From Corynebacterium ciconiae DSM 44920 (GTDB lineage Bacteria; Actinomycetota; Actinomycetes; Mycobacteriales; Mycobacteriaceae), in NCBI RefSeq assembly GCF_030440575.1, contig NZ_CP047189.1:2294001-2358000 (forward strand): DNA of 64,000 nt, read 5' to 3'. How positions within the stretch are numbered: position 1 is the first letter of the stretch; each line of letters begins with the position of its first letter. This document shows, piece after piece, positions 48,937 through 57,245 of this stretch. A program made the position numbers and the translations under genes. Below the pieces are notes generated by a model. It was not told where the DNA came from. It made no database searches and was given only the letters and a program-made list of their open reading frames with translations.

Positions 48937-49653
48937 ATGAAAATCCTTGTTGGTGTGCTCCTCGCCGTGCTGGTGATCGCGGTGGTGGCCGAGGTAGGAA
49001 CCCGCTTCTATGTGGGTAAGCGCATCACTGATGAGGTGCCCGGCTCCTCGGTGAGCTTCGGTGCCTCCCCGCTGCTGCTCGGTGCCGCCACCGGCACCGT
49101 CAATCATCTCACCGTCACCACCGACAACACCCTTCAAATCATGGCTACCGAGGCTCACCCGGATAAGCCTCATGTCACCGGCACCCCAGAGGCCACGGTG
49201 GATATTGACAAGCTCAATATCCGCGGCGAGCGCCTCATGGCCGAGCACTTTGTGGCCGATGCGATCCTGCCGGATGATTATCTGCTGGCCATGGCGCAGC
49301 GTACGAAGGCAGAGCGCAGCGGCGGCAGTTTCTTCGCCGATCTCATTGAGGTCACCGACATCGACACCACCGGCAACACGGTGCGGGTGTTGATCAACGA
49401 TGGCCTCGCCACCATGACGCTCACCCCGCAGGTGGGCTCCAACCAGTTGGAGTTTCATGTGGACAGCATCGAGGTAGGCACCGTGCGGCTTCCCGACGCC
49501 TTCTCCCAGGAAATTGGCCGCGCCCTGCAGGTGGCTGTCGCCGAGGCCACGGTAGACCTCCAGATCACCGAGGCTGAGGTGGTAGACAATGGTCTGCGCG
49601 TGACCGCGGTGGGCGATAACGTGGACCTCAACAGCCTGCAGGATCAGCTCTAA
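48937..49653 (+). CDS. DUF2993 (LmeA-like) membrane-anchored protein
   Basis: A 238-residue protein with an uncleaved N-terminal anchor (ILVGVLLAVLVIAVVAEVGTR) and a DUF2993 domain. Mycobacterial LmeA of this family is a periplasmic phospholipid-binding protein affecting lipomannan elongation. Seen: the repeated long beta strands and the closing VVDNGLRVTAVGDNVDL. The ATG at 48937 is chosen because it opens the hydrophobic segment; a 23-codon extension is unlikely. The stop overlaps the convergent DeoC-like gene by 4 bp. Confidence 0.85.
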   Translation: MKILVGVLLAVLVIAVVAEVGTRFYVGKRITDEVPGSSVSFGASPLLLGAATGTVNHLTVTTDNTLQIMATEAHPDKPHVTGTPEATVDIDKLNIRGERLMAEHFVADAILPDDYLLAMAQRTKAERSGGSFFADLIEVTDIDTTGNTVRVLINDGLATMTLTPQVGSNQLEFHVDSIEVGTVRLPDAFSQEIGRALQVAVAEATVDLQITEAEVVDNGLRVTAVGDNVDLNSLQDQL

Positions 49654-50120
49654 ATCTCTACCGTGTCCGTGTAAAGCCGGCCGCAGCCGCTTAGCTCTGC
49701 GGTGGTGATCACTCCCCGCACTCCCATAGCCCGTGCCTGCGTGGCGCGGGCTTCGTGCTGTGCGGGATCAGTTTCAGGCCCGAGCACGATCCATAGCCCG
49801 GCGGGTTCGGGCACGGCCTCGCTGAGTAGCGCTACCTCGGCGAAGAAATGAGACTCATCGCCGGCTTGGTCAAGCATGGCGAGCACTCCTTCCGCCCCGG
49901 ACTGCACCGCCAGCCGCGCCTCGCTCGCCTTGATCAGCGGGGCGTGATTGCCGCTCGGCCACCCAGCCGTGGACAGCACCGGCAGCTGCGCATACTGCGC
50001 AAGGTGCAGCTTGTGCGGTGGGATCACCACGGCGCCAGCCCCCGAGCTGGCCGCGGCATCCATACGGGCGCGGATATCCTCGTCACTCACCCCCGGATCG
50101 AGGGCCATCAACCATGTCAT
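49650..50120 (-). CDS. Short DeoC-like aldolase, apparently without catalytic residues
   Basis: A 156-residue protein whose first two-thirds follow deoxyribose-phosphate aldolase (TIM barrel): VVIPPHKLHLAQYAQLPVLSTAGWPSG then IKASEARLAVQSGAEGVLAMLD. Real DeoC is about 220 residues and needs a Schiff-base Lys in a V-K-T-S/T-G motif. No such Lys motif is present, and the position of the conserved Asp (usually E/I-D-M/V-V) reads VLAML. The C-terminal part (LWIVLGPETDPAQ, GVRGVITTAEL) is a shortened barrel end. It is probably not an active aldolase. Convergent with DUF2993 and divergent from the ABC cassette. Confidence 0.75.
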   Translation of the reverse strand: MTWLMALDPGVSDEDIRARMDAAASSGAGAVVIPPHKLHLAQYAQLPVLSTAGWPSGNHAPLIKASEARLAVQSGAEGVLAMLDQAGDESHFFAEVALLSEAVPEPAGLWIVLGPETDPAQHEARATQARAMGVRGVITTAELSGCGRLYTDTVEI

Positions 50121-50193
50121 GGCTACCTAGGCTAGCCGATCATCTGCTGCGCCAGGGCTGGTGGCCAGCGCCGAGATGTTTGTGAGCCTGCTG

Positions 50194-50207
50194 ATGACAG
50201 ATGTCAT
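50194..50207. promoter_or_regulatory. Palindromic operator upstream of the ABC/two-component cassette
   Basis: ATGACA-GA-TGTCAT, perfect 6-bp arms, 59 bp upstream of the ABC ATPase ATG in the 145-bp divergent gap. A plausible site for the NarL-type regulator encoded at the end of the same cassette (inference). Confidence 0.5.
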
Positions 50208-50265
50208 GCACACCGGTGGCAAAGCACACTACTCCAGCGCCTCGCACCAGCGGATAGTGAAAGCC

Positions 50266-51258
50266 ATGACGACACAACACTCTCCTACTTCTGAGCCGAT
50301 AGTGCAGGTCTGCGGGTTGCGGCGCAGCTATCGCACATCCTCTCGCTCACCGCTGTCGCGCGGTGAGGAGTTCGTTGCAGTGAAAGATGTGAGCTTCGAT
50401 ATCCACAGCGGGGAGGTCTTTGGGCTGCTCGGCACCAATGGCGCGGGCAAAACCACCACCCTGTCCGTGCTGGAAGGACTCAACAGCCCCACCGCCGGCA
50501 CGGTGCGAGTCTTCGGGCTTGATCCCCGCACCGATCGGGCGAAAGTGCGCCCTCGCGTGGGCATCATGCTGCAATCCGGTGGGCTGCCGCACGAGCTCAC
50601 CGTGGCGGAAACTCTCCGTATGTGGCGCGGCACCTGTTCCACTCCCCGCCCCACAGCCGCTGTCCTCGGCGATGTTGATCTGCAGCACCGAGCCGATACA
50701 CGTGTTCGATCGCTTTCTGGCGGCGAGCAGCGGCGCCTCGATCTCGCCTGCGCCCTCATCGGGGATCCGCAGCTGCTCTTCCTCGACGAGCCCACAACTG
50801 GGCTTGATCCCGAATCGCGCCAGCGCACCTGGCAGCTACTGCAGCGGCTCAACGCCAATGGCATGGCCATGGTGCTCACCACCCACTACCTGGAAGAGGC
50901 CGAGGCCTTGTGCGATCGCATTGCCATCATGCATCGCGGCGAGATTCACCTCCACGGCAGCCTCAGCGACCTTGTTGCCACCGTGCCTTCCACCATCAGA
51001 TTCACCTGCGCCCCTGAGCACACGCCCGTGCTTATCGACGGCATCCGCGGCACCAGCACCACCCACGGGTCAGAGGTACGCATAGAGACCACTCACCTCG
51101 AAGAAGATGCCTACACGGTGCTCTCCCATGCCCACCAGCAGCACCTCGGCGTGCAGGATTTCACCGCCCAACCCGCCAGCCTGCACCAGGTATTCATGCA
51201 GATCGCCGGCGATACCAGCCCACTGCAGCAGACCACCACGAAGGAGAACCCACGATGA
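50266..51258 (+). CDS. ABC transporter ATP-binding protein (ABC-2 type)
   Basis: A 330-residue ATPase of an ABC-2 exporter. Seen: Walker A GTNGAGKTTT, signature LSGGEQRRLDLACAL, Walker B LLFLDEPTTGLD, and H-loop LTTHYLEEAEALCD. A ~90-residue C-terminal extension is typical of the drug/antibiotic-export DrrA-like group. The start chosen is the ATG giving MTTQHSPTS. The stop overlaps the permease start by 4 bp (ATGA). First gene of a four-gene unit with permease, sensor kinase and response regulator. Confidence 0.92.
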   Translation: MTTQHSPTSEPIVQVCGLRRSYRTSSRSPLSRGEEFVAVKDVSFDIHSGEVFGLLGTNGAGKTTTLSVLEGLNSPTAGTVRVFGLDPRTDRAKVRPRVGIMLQSGGLPHELTVAETLRMWRGTCSTPRPTAAVLGDVDLQHRADTRVRSLSGGEQRRLDLACALIGDPQLLFLDEPTTGLDPESRQRTWQLLQRLNANGMAMVLTTHYLEEAEALCDRIAIMHRGEIHLHGSLSDLVATVPSTIRFTCAPEHTPVLIDGIRGTSTTHGSEVRIETTHLEEDAYTVLSHAHQQHLGVQDFTAQPASLHQVFMQIAGDTSPLQQTTTKENPR

Positions 51259-52067
51259 CCACCGCCACCTCCGCGCTTCGCACCCCGCGCCGCTTAGTGT
51301 CGCTCGCCCGCGCCGAGTGGATTCAATTCCGCCGCAACAAGGTGATCCTCTTTATGTCCGCCTTCGTACTGCTGGTGATCCCCGTGCTGTTTTTTCGATC
51401 CATCTCTGGCGCCGAGTCAGCGGCAGATTCCCGCGCGCTCGCATCCACAGCACTGCAGATGCTCGTGCTGATGGCCATCGTGTTTGTGGTGTACTACTCC
51501 GTACTTTCGATGGCCACGACCCGCAGGGATGAAGGCGTGCTCACTCGGCTGCGCACCGGCGAGGCGAGCGACCGCGAGATCCTCCTCGCAATCTGCACTC
51601 CCTCCTCCCTCTTCGCGATTCTCGCTAGCGTGCTCGGCGGCGTTCTGTGCGTGGCACTCGGCTCCGCACTACCGATCAATGTCTTCTTCTACCTAGTGGC
51701 TATCCTCGGCGGAGTGGTGCTCGCCGCTGCGCTTGCGCTGATCACCTCGGCTTATACCTCCAATGCCGAGGCTGCTCAGGTGACCTCGATGCCCGTCATC
51801 GTTCTCGGCATGCTCTCGATTCCCACTCTCCGAGGTTTCCTCCCCGATCCGCTGGCTCTCATCGCAGCCCGCAACCCCTTCGGTGCTCTTCTCGACCTCG
51901 TCCACCTAGGCTGGACAGGGCAGAGCGATCCTCTCAACTCCGAGGCCGCGACCATGAACCTGGCCGAGACGTTCAGCTCCGGCGGCATGACTGTGCTGAT
52001 CCTTATGGCGTGGTGTGTCGCACTAGTGCTACTGGTGCCACGTGTCATGCGCTGGGACAACCGCTAG
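51255..52067 (+). CDS. ABC-2 type transporter permease
   Basis: A 270-residue membrane protein with six predicted spans (VILFMSAFVLLVIPVLFF at ~35; MLVLMAIVFVVYYSVL; pairs near 115-165; a last one at ~240-262) and an N-terminal helix carrying RRLVSLARAEWIQFRRNK, typical of ABC-2 permeases. It pairs with the upstream ATPase. Substrate unknown; with the two-component genes it resembles a self-protection exporter against a peptide, lipid or drug (inference). Confidence 0.9.
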   Translation: MTTATSALRTPRRLVSLARAEWIQFRRNKVILFMSAFVLLVIPVLFFRSISGAESAADSRALASTALQMLVLMAIVFVVYYSVLSMATTRRDEGVLTRLRTGEASDREILLAICTPSSLFAILASVLGGVLCVALGSALPINVFFYLVAILGGVVLAAALALITSAYTSNAEAAQVTSMPVIVLGMLSIPTLRGFLPDPLALIAARNPFGALLDLVHLGWTGQSDPLNSEAATMNLAETFSSGGMTVLILMAWCVALVLLVPRVMRWDNR

Positions 52068-52125
52068 AACTACAGATCAGCGCCCACCTATGGTTGGATC
52101 AGCCACCGGTAGAATAAGGCCTTAA

Positions 52126-53292
52126 ATGAACTCCCTCATCCGCACCCCCGCTGCACTGTCGGTGGTCACCCGCGCGGTACTGGTGCCCATGCCCCTGTTT
52201 GTAGTGGCGCTGAGCACTCCGCCCACTGCGAGCTTTCTTGTGCGCACCTCGGGAACCTGGCCGGTGCTTCTCTCCTATCTGCTTACGCTGCCCATTGTCG
52301 CCCTCTGCGCTGGGGCACTGTGGCTCGCCCCAGCCTTGCGGATGCACACCAGCGCGAAGCAGCGGCGCCTGTTTCATCTCTGCACCCGTTGGGGAGTCAT
52401 CAGCGTCTGCTGCGCCATAGCGCTCAGCGCGGTCCTACTCTCACTCGGTGGAGACACCGGCCAGGGCATTGCGCTAGTGGTGTGGTTTAGCTGCACGGTG
52501 TGCGCAAGCTATGCGCTGGTGCCGTGGACGAAGCAGCCAGCGATCCTCGCCCTCATACTCACGGCACTGCTGATTCCAGTCGCCACACACATGGGGTGGC
52601 TCGTGCTCATCTGGCCCCTGCTCGGGGAATTCACCACGTGGTGTTCACGCTGGACCTTCGATGTGTTTAAAGCTCAGCGGCGAGTGCACGATGTAGAGGC
52701 CGCGCTCCAGCTCTCCCAGGAGCGGCTGCGCATCGCCCAAGAGCTGCACGATAGTCTCGGCCATCAGCTCGCCGCAATGTCTGTGAAAACTCAACTTGCT
52801 GCCGCGTTCGCGGAGAAGAACGATCCCCGTCTCCGGGAGGAACTGCACCAACTGCACGCCTTGATCCACGACTCCTCCGAGCACATGCGCCAGGTGGTGC
52901 GGGGCTATCGCACCGTCGATCCCGCCACCGAGCTCGATAGCGCTCGGGACTTACTCAGTAGCGCCGGGATCACAGTGAATGTGCGCGGCGATCTTGCAGA
53001 TCTTGCCGCACACACCGCCGATCACTCCATGCTCGCGTGGTTCATTCGCGAGGCCGCCACTAATGTGCTGCGGCACTCTCACGCCCGCCATGTCGACGTA
53101 GAGCTCACCCCGCAGTCGGTGACCATGACCAACGACGGCGCCACTGGCCCGCTGGGCCCATTGTCCGGACTCGCCGCAATCCGTCAGCGCTGCGCCCCAC
53201 TGGGCATCACTGTCGAGCTTTACCAGCAGCCACACCAGCGGGTCAGCGCAGCGATGCGGTGGAACTGCCCCGAGGAAAGCGATAACTCATGA
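52126..53292 (+). CDS. DesK/NarL-group sensor histidine kinase
   Basis: A 388-residue kinase with five to six N-terminal spans (~13-170), then a HisKA_3 domain with phospho-acceptor His208 in RIAQELHDSLGHQLAAMS, and a short ATPase domain (REAATNVLRHSHARHVDVELT, with GPLSGLAAIRQR late). The membrane-span sensor without a large external domain suggests it senses the membrane or the transporter itself. Its stop overlaps the response regulator by 4 bp. Confidence 0.9.
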   Translation: MNSLIRTPAALSVVTRAVLVPMPLFVVALSTPPTASFLVRTSGTWPVLLSYLLTLPIVALCAGALWLAPALRMHTSAKQRRLFHLCTRWGVISVCCAIALSAVLLSLGGDTGQGIALVVWFSCTVCASYALVPWTKQPAILALILTALLIPVATHMGWLVLIWPLLGEFTTWCSRWTFDVFKAQRRVHDVEAALQLSQERLRIAQELHDSLGHQLAAMSVKTQLAAAFAEKNDPRLREELHQLHALIHDSSEHMRQVVRGYRTVDPATELDSARDLLSSAGITVNVRGDLADLAAHTADHSMLAWFIREAATNVLRHSHARHVDVELTPQSVTMTNDGATGPLGPLSGLAAIRQRCAPLGITVELYQQPHQRVSAAMRWNCPEESDNS

Positions 53293-53903
53293 CACACACA
53301 TCCAGCATCAGCGTGGCCATCGCCGATGATGAAACACTCATCGCCACCTCCCTAGCCACCCTGCTCTCCCTCGAGCCTGATCTCGAGGTGCACAGCACCT
53401 GTTTTTCTGCCGAGGAGTTGCTCAACTGGGTACGAGTGCATCCCGTGGACGTCTGCGTGGTGGATCTGCACATGCCTGGTATCGATGGGATCGCCGCTAC
53501 CGAAGAACTCACCGGTCTCGGCTTGGCCGTGCTCATCGTCACCAGCCACAGCCAGCCCAAGGGTTTAAGGCAAGCGCTCGCGGCGGGCGCGTCGGGGTTT
53601 TTGCCGAAAACAGCCACCGCCGAGGAATTCGGGGCCGCCATTAGAGCCGTGCATGCGGGACGACGCTACATCGATTCCAGCGTGGCCGCGGCCGCCTTCG
53701 ATGCCGCCCCCAACCCGCTCAGCGCGCGCGAACAACAGCTGCTTGAACTCGTCCCCGAAGGCAGCAGCGTGGATCAGCTCGCCGCGGCCGTGCACCTAGC
53801 CCCGGGAACGGTGCGCAACTATCTCAGCTCCGCGATTGCCAAAACCGGCGGGGCTAATCGCTTCGAAGCCTATAAGCTGGCTGCGGACAAGGGGTGGGTG
53901 TGA
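53289..53903 (+). CDS. NarL/LuxR-type response regulator
   Basis: A 204-residue regulator with a receiver domain (acidic DD at 13-14, phospho-acceptor Asp59 in VVDLHMPG, TS at ~83 and Lys at ~106) and a LuxR helix-turn-helix (LSAREQQLLELVPEGSSVDQLAAAVHLAPGTVRNYLSSAIAKTG region, ~140-190). Co-translated with the kinase. Likely controls the ABC genes upstream, where a perfect palindrome lies. Confidence 0.92.
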   Translation: MTHTSSISVAIADDETLIATSLATLLSLEPDLEVHSTCFSAEELLNWVRVHPVDVCVVDLHMPGIDGIAATEELTGLGLAVLIVTSHSQPKGLRQALAAGASGFLPKTATAEEFGAAIRAVHAGRRYIDSSVAAAAFDAAPNPLSAREQQLLELVPEGSSVDQLAAAVHLAPGTVRNYLSSAIAKTGGANRFEAYKLAADKGWV

Positions 53904-53940
53904 ATGGGTGCGAGGTGGCGTCGATAAGCACCCTACGGCG

Positions 53941-54210
53941 CTAGTAGTACTCGCCGTTGAGGATGCTCTTAATCTGCGGGCGTACATCCCACCAGTAGAC
54001 GCCGATCACCACGATGCCGACCCAGCTGAGGATCGGAAAACCGATAAATGTGGCGAGGGCGGAGCCGAGCACCATGCCGAACCACGTCCACTTATCCTTG
54101 CGGTCGGCCGCATCGAAGGCATCCGGACGGGTACCGGCGATCTGCACGGCACCAATCGCGCCAGCGATGGACACCGGCCAATACAGGATCATGGTTATCA
54201 GCGATATCAA
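53941..54210 (-). CDS. DUF2516 small membrane protein
   Basis: An 89-residue protein with two to three spans (LITMILYWPVSIAGAIGAV near the start; SALATFIGFPILSWVGIVVIG) and the ending VYWWDVRPQI that is characteristic of the actinobacterial DUF2516 family. Function unknown. Converges with the two-component cassette, 37 bp away. Confidence 0.85.
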   Translation of the reverse strand: MISLITMILYWPVSIAGAIGAVQIAGTRPDAFDAADRKDKWTWFGMVLGSALATFIGFPILSWVGIVVIGVYWWDVRPQIKSILNGEYY

Positions 54211-54304
54211 CCTCGGCTCCTTAAAGAACAGTCGGGCGTTGTTCCACCCACATTACCGACTGCATGCAGCCGACAGGGCGGTAAATAGCGAAGTGAACCG
54301 GCGC

Positions 54305-55657
54305 CTAGAGGGCACCGAATAGCAGGTGGGACAGGGAGTAGATGGTCACGCCGGCAAGCGCGCCCACAATGGTGCCGTTGAGGCGAATAAACTGCAGGTC
54401 CTTGCCCACCATGAGCTCGATCTTGTCGCTGGCCTCATCGGCGTCCCAGCGTTCGATCGTTTCGGAAATGATCCCGGTGATCTCATCTGCGTAGTTGTCG
54501 GCGAGAAAGGCGGCGCCGTCGGTGATGCGGCGCTCGAGGGAGTTACGCAGCTGCTCATCGGTGCAGATATTGTGGCCCCACTCGCGGGCAGCACCGGCGA
54601 TCTTGGTACGCAGCACCGAGTCCGGATCCTCCGCTGCCTCCACAATGGAGGTGGAGGCACCGCGCCAGATCGCCGCCGGAGCACCCTGGATGGCGCTGGA
54701 TGCGAGCACATCCACCTTCCAGCTCTCCAGCTTGGCGATGGTCTCTGGGTCGTGCTGCAAATCCTGGGCAAGTTTAGCCACTACGCGGCGCATCTCCCGG
54801 CGGGCCTCGTGATTCTTATCGCTGGCCACCGCGGCAGTCCAGGTGGTGAGCTCGCGATAGACCTTGTCCGAGACGAGATCATTAACAAAACGCGGCGCCC
54901 AGCTGGGGGCACGCTCCCCGAGGAGGCGATCGATGAACGCCTCGGAGCTCCGCGCCTTCTTATCAGCCCACGCGGCCACCGCATCCACCACCGGTTCAGT
55001 TTTGCCCTCCTCGATGAGCCCCTCAAGGATCCGGCCAGCGGGCGGCCCCCACTCCGGCTCGGCGAGGCGGTCGATGAGGCCGCGTTGAATAATGGCCTCG
55101 GCCTCGGCAGGATCCAGCTCCCGCACGATCGCCGAGATCAACCGGCCTACCTCGGCGGAGGTGCGCTCGGCATTGCCCTCGGCCACCAGCCACTCGCCGA
55201 TGCGCTCGGGAATCCGTGCCTGGGAGACCTTCTCGGTGATGAGCTCGGCGTTGAGGAAGTTATCGCCCACAAAGCCCGCTAGGGACTCACCGATCTGGTC
55301 CTTCTTATTGCGCACGATCGCGGTGTGCGGAATCGGCAAATGCAGGGGACGACGAAACAGGGCCGTCACCGCGAACCAGTCGGCGAGACCACCAATCATG
55401 CCGGCCTCGGCGGCGGCGCGCACGAACCCCACCCAGGTGGCAGTGTGCCCCGGTTGCCCCTCCATCCAGCGGCAGAGCAAATACACCAGGGTGGCGAAAA
55501 GCAAGAGGCCAGTTGCGATGGCTTTGTGGGCGCGCAAGCTGCGGCGACGCTCGGCCTCGGCTTCTGGGGAGGGGCCGGGCACGGCGAGCCGGCTCGGGGC
55601 AGTATCGGCAGGGGCTTGTGCCTGGGTATCGGCTGGGCTCATCGAGTGTCGTCCCAT
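54305..55657 (-). CDS. DUF445 membrane protein
   Basis: A 450-residue protein of the DUF445/YjiN family. It has an N-terminal span (IATGLLLFATLVYLLCRWM), the conserved GMIGGLADWFAVTALFRRPL motif with a second span-like region, a long helical middle part, and a C-terminal hydrophobic segment (LNGTIVGALAGVTIYSLSHLL). Start ATG at 55657; a downstream ATG at 55642 is equally plausible (5 residues shorter). Open frame further upstream is not conserved. Family function is unclear. Confidence 0.85.
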   Translation of the reverse strand: MGRHSMSPADTQAQAPADTAPSRLAVPGPSPEAEAERRRSLRAHKAIATGLLLFATLVYLLCRWMEGQPGHTATWVGFVRAAAEAGMIGGLADWFAVTALFRRPLHLPIPHTAIVRNKKDQIGESLAGFVGDNFLNAELITEKVSQARIPERIGEWLVAEGNAERTSAEVGRLISAIVRELDPAEAEAIIQRGLIDRLAEPEWGPPAGRILEGLIEEGKTEPVVDAVAAWADKKARSSEAFIDRLLGERAPSWAPRFVNDLVSDKVYRELTTWTAAVASDKNHEARREMRRVVAKLAQDLQHDPETIAKLESWKVDVLASSAIQGAPAAIWRGASTSIVEAAEDPDSVLRTKIAGAAREWGHNICTDEQLRNSLERRITDGAAFLADNYADEITGIISETIERWDADEASDKIELMVGKDLQFIRLNGTIVGALAGVTIYSLSHLLFGAL

Positions 55658-55814
55658 GGGTGTTGTCACTCTCGGGTAGGTAGAAATGTAAGCCACCCCC
55701 GTCTTCACCGGGGGCGGGGTGAACTGTTGCACTATAGCGCACGCCTCAGACATGTAGCGAGATGCGCGCAGTGCACAGGCATTATCCCCGCGGGTACACG
55801 GCGGTGGCGATGGT

Positions 55815-55916
55815 TTAAAGCATGGACATGCCTGTGCTGATAAAGCGCACTCCGACGAGCAGGGTGAGGATGGTGATGAGAACAATGAGAATGATCCAGC
55901 GGGTGCGATCGGACAT
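55815..55916 (-). CDS. 33-residue membrane peptide
   Basis: Very short but convincing gene: GGAGGTGCCC directly precedes the ATG. The peptide has a polar start (MSDRTRW), one hydrophobic span (IILIVLITILTLLVGV) and a short tail (RFISTGMSML). Located between the sdh operon terminator and DUF445 on the minus strand. Single-span peptides of this size often tune membrane complexes; the role here is unknown. Confidence 0.65.
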   Translation of the reverse strand: MSDRTRWIILIVLITILTLLVGVRFISTGMSML

Positions 55917-55950
55917 GGGCACCTCCTCTCCGCGGCGTGTGTAGGCGTAG

Positions 55951-55997
55951 CAAAAACCGCCGCACTCAACGATCCTCATGGATGTCGCTTGCGGCGG
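55951..55997 (-). terminator. sdh operon intrinsic terminator
   Basis: CCGCCGC (55957-55963) pairs with GCGGCGG (55991-55997). On the minus strand the stem is followed by TTTTTG. It closes the sdhC-sdhA-sdhB-small-membrane-gene unit. Confidence 0.75.
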
Positions 55998-56119
55998 CTT
56001 GATGTCTCACTTCTGCGCTGACGCTTCACCCGCGTCAGACGCTCACACCACCAGCGCCACATTGCTGTGGAACGCTCGGCGGCGGAGATACTGAACGAGG
56101 CTGAGGGTATGTCAGCGTG

Positions 56120-56452
56120 CTAGTTGTGGCGGCCAGTGCGCTTGACGTACGCCTTGTAATCGCGGCGGCCGTAGACCACCAGGGCGATACCGAAGAGCAG
56201 CACTGCGGCCGTGGCGATCACACCAACGATGGTGTAGGTGTGTGCCTCGGGCTGGGAGTCCACCGAGCCGGCGGCCAGACCGAAGAGAATGATGCCGGAG
56301 AATGCGATCGAGGAGAGGATGAACCCCATACCCCACCAGGTAGAACCCTTGAGCAGGGAGGAGTGCGGCGCCTCCAAGCTGACGGGATCATAGCCCTCGA
56401 TGTAGTTGTCCTCGATACGCAGCTGTGCGTCCGAAACCTTCTTCGCAGACAT
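56120..56452 (-). CDS. Small membrane protein downstream of sdhB
   Basis: A 110-residue protein with two membrane spans (GMGFILSSIAFSGIILFGLAAG and TIVGVIATAAVLLFGIALVVYG) joined by an 18-residue loop, an N-terminal polar ~35 residues and a basic end (RRDYKAYVKRTGRHN). It starts 43 bp after sdhB, and the terminator comes after it, so it is co-transcribed with sdhCAB. The same arrangement is known in corynebacteria. It could be an accessory subunit or assembly factor of succinate dehydrogenase (inference). Confidence 0.8.
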   Translation of the reverse strand: MSAKKVSDAQLRIEDNYIEGYDPVSLEAPHSSLLKGSTWWGMGFILSSIAFSGIILFGLAAGSVDSQPEAHTYTIVGVIATAAVLLFGIALVVYGRRDYKAYVKRTGRHN

Positions 56453-56495
56453 ACCCTTGCCTTTCGTTCAAGTTAAGCAAATGTTAAGAATCAGC

Positions 56496-57245
56496 TTAGT
56501 GATCCTTGGCCGAGAATGCAGCCCGGGCGCGCTCATAGTTGATGGACGCCACAGCGGTCAGCGGGATGCTGGCCGGGCACACGTCGGCACATTCACCGTA
56601 CAGGGAGCAGGGCCCGAAGTTGGTCTCCAGCTCGTCAATCATATTGCGGGCGCGGCGACCGCGCTCTTCCTTACCCAGCGGCATCATGCGCAGGTGCACC
56701 AGCTTGGCGCCGGTGAACAGGTGGGCGGCACCATTCGGGCAGGCGGCTACACAGGCACCGCAGCCGATGCAGGCTGCGTGGTCCAGTGCGAACTCGTTGT
56801 CCTCGTAGTTCATGTGCATGGTGTCGGCATCAGGCGCGGTACCCGCGTTGATGGACACATAGCCACCCTTTTGCATAACGCGATCGAGGGCGGAGCGGTC
56901 GATCACCATGTCCTTGATCACGGGGTACGCGGCGGAGCGCATCGGCTCGATCTGCAGCTTGTCGCCGTCTTTGAAGTCCACCAGGCGCTGCTGGCAGGCA
57001 GGGGTGTTCTTCAGGGGGCCGTGCGGGCGGCCGTTGACCATCAGGCCACAGGTTCCGCAGATACCCTCGCGGCAGTCGGAGGCGAAGGCGAAGGGTTCCT
57101 TGCCTTCCTCAACGTACTGGGAGTTGACGTGGTCGAGCAGCTCGAGGACCGACATCTGCGGTACAGCGTCCGGAACCTCGACAGGCTCGTAATGTCCCTC
57201 GGTGTTTGGGCCAGCTTGGCGCCAAATCTCTAGATGCAGTTTCAT
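56496..57245 (-). CDS. sdhB: Succinate dehydrogenase iron-sulfur subunit
   Basis: Electron-transfer subunit of complex II, 249 residues. Three cluster motifs are visible: DCREGICGTCG (2Fe-2S), CIGCGACVAACPNG (4Fe-4S) and CSLYGECADVCP (3Fe-4S). The ATG overlaps the sdhA stop by one base (TAATG), giving coupled translation. Confidence 0.97.
   Translation of the reverse strand: MKLHLEIWRQAGPNTEGHYEPVEVPDAVPQMSVLELLDHVNSQYVEEGKEPFAFASDCREGICGTCGLMVNGRPHGPLKNTPACQQRLVDFKDGDKLQIEPMRSAAYPVIKDMVIDRSALDRVMQKGGYVSINAGTAPDADTMHMNYEDNEFALDHAACIGCGACVAACPNGAAHLFTGAKLVHLRMMPLGKEERGRRARNMIDELETNFGPCSLYGECADVCPASIPLTAVASINYERARAAFSAKDH

Noticed and set aside
55658..55969. N-terminal extension of the DUF445 gene
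   Set aside because: The extension is Cys/Pro/Ser-rich, overlaps the 33-residue peptide gene and is not protein-like.
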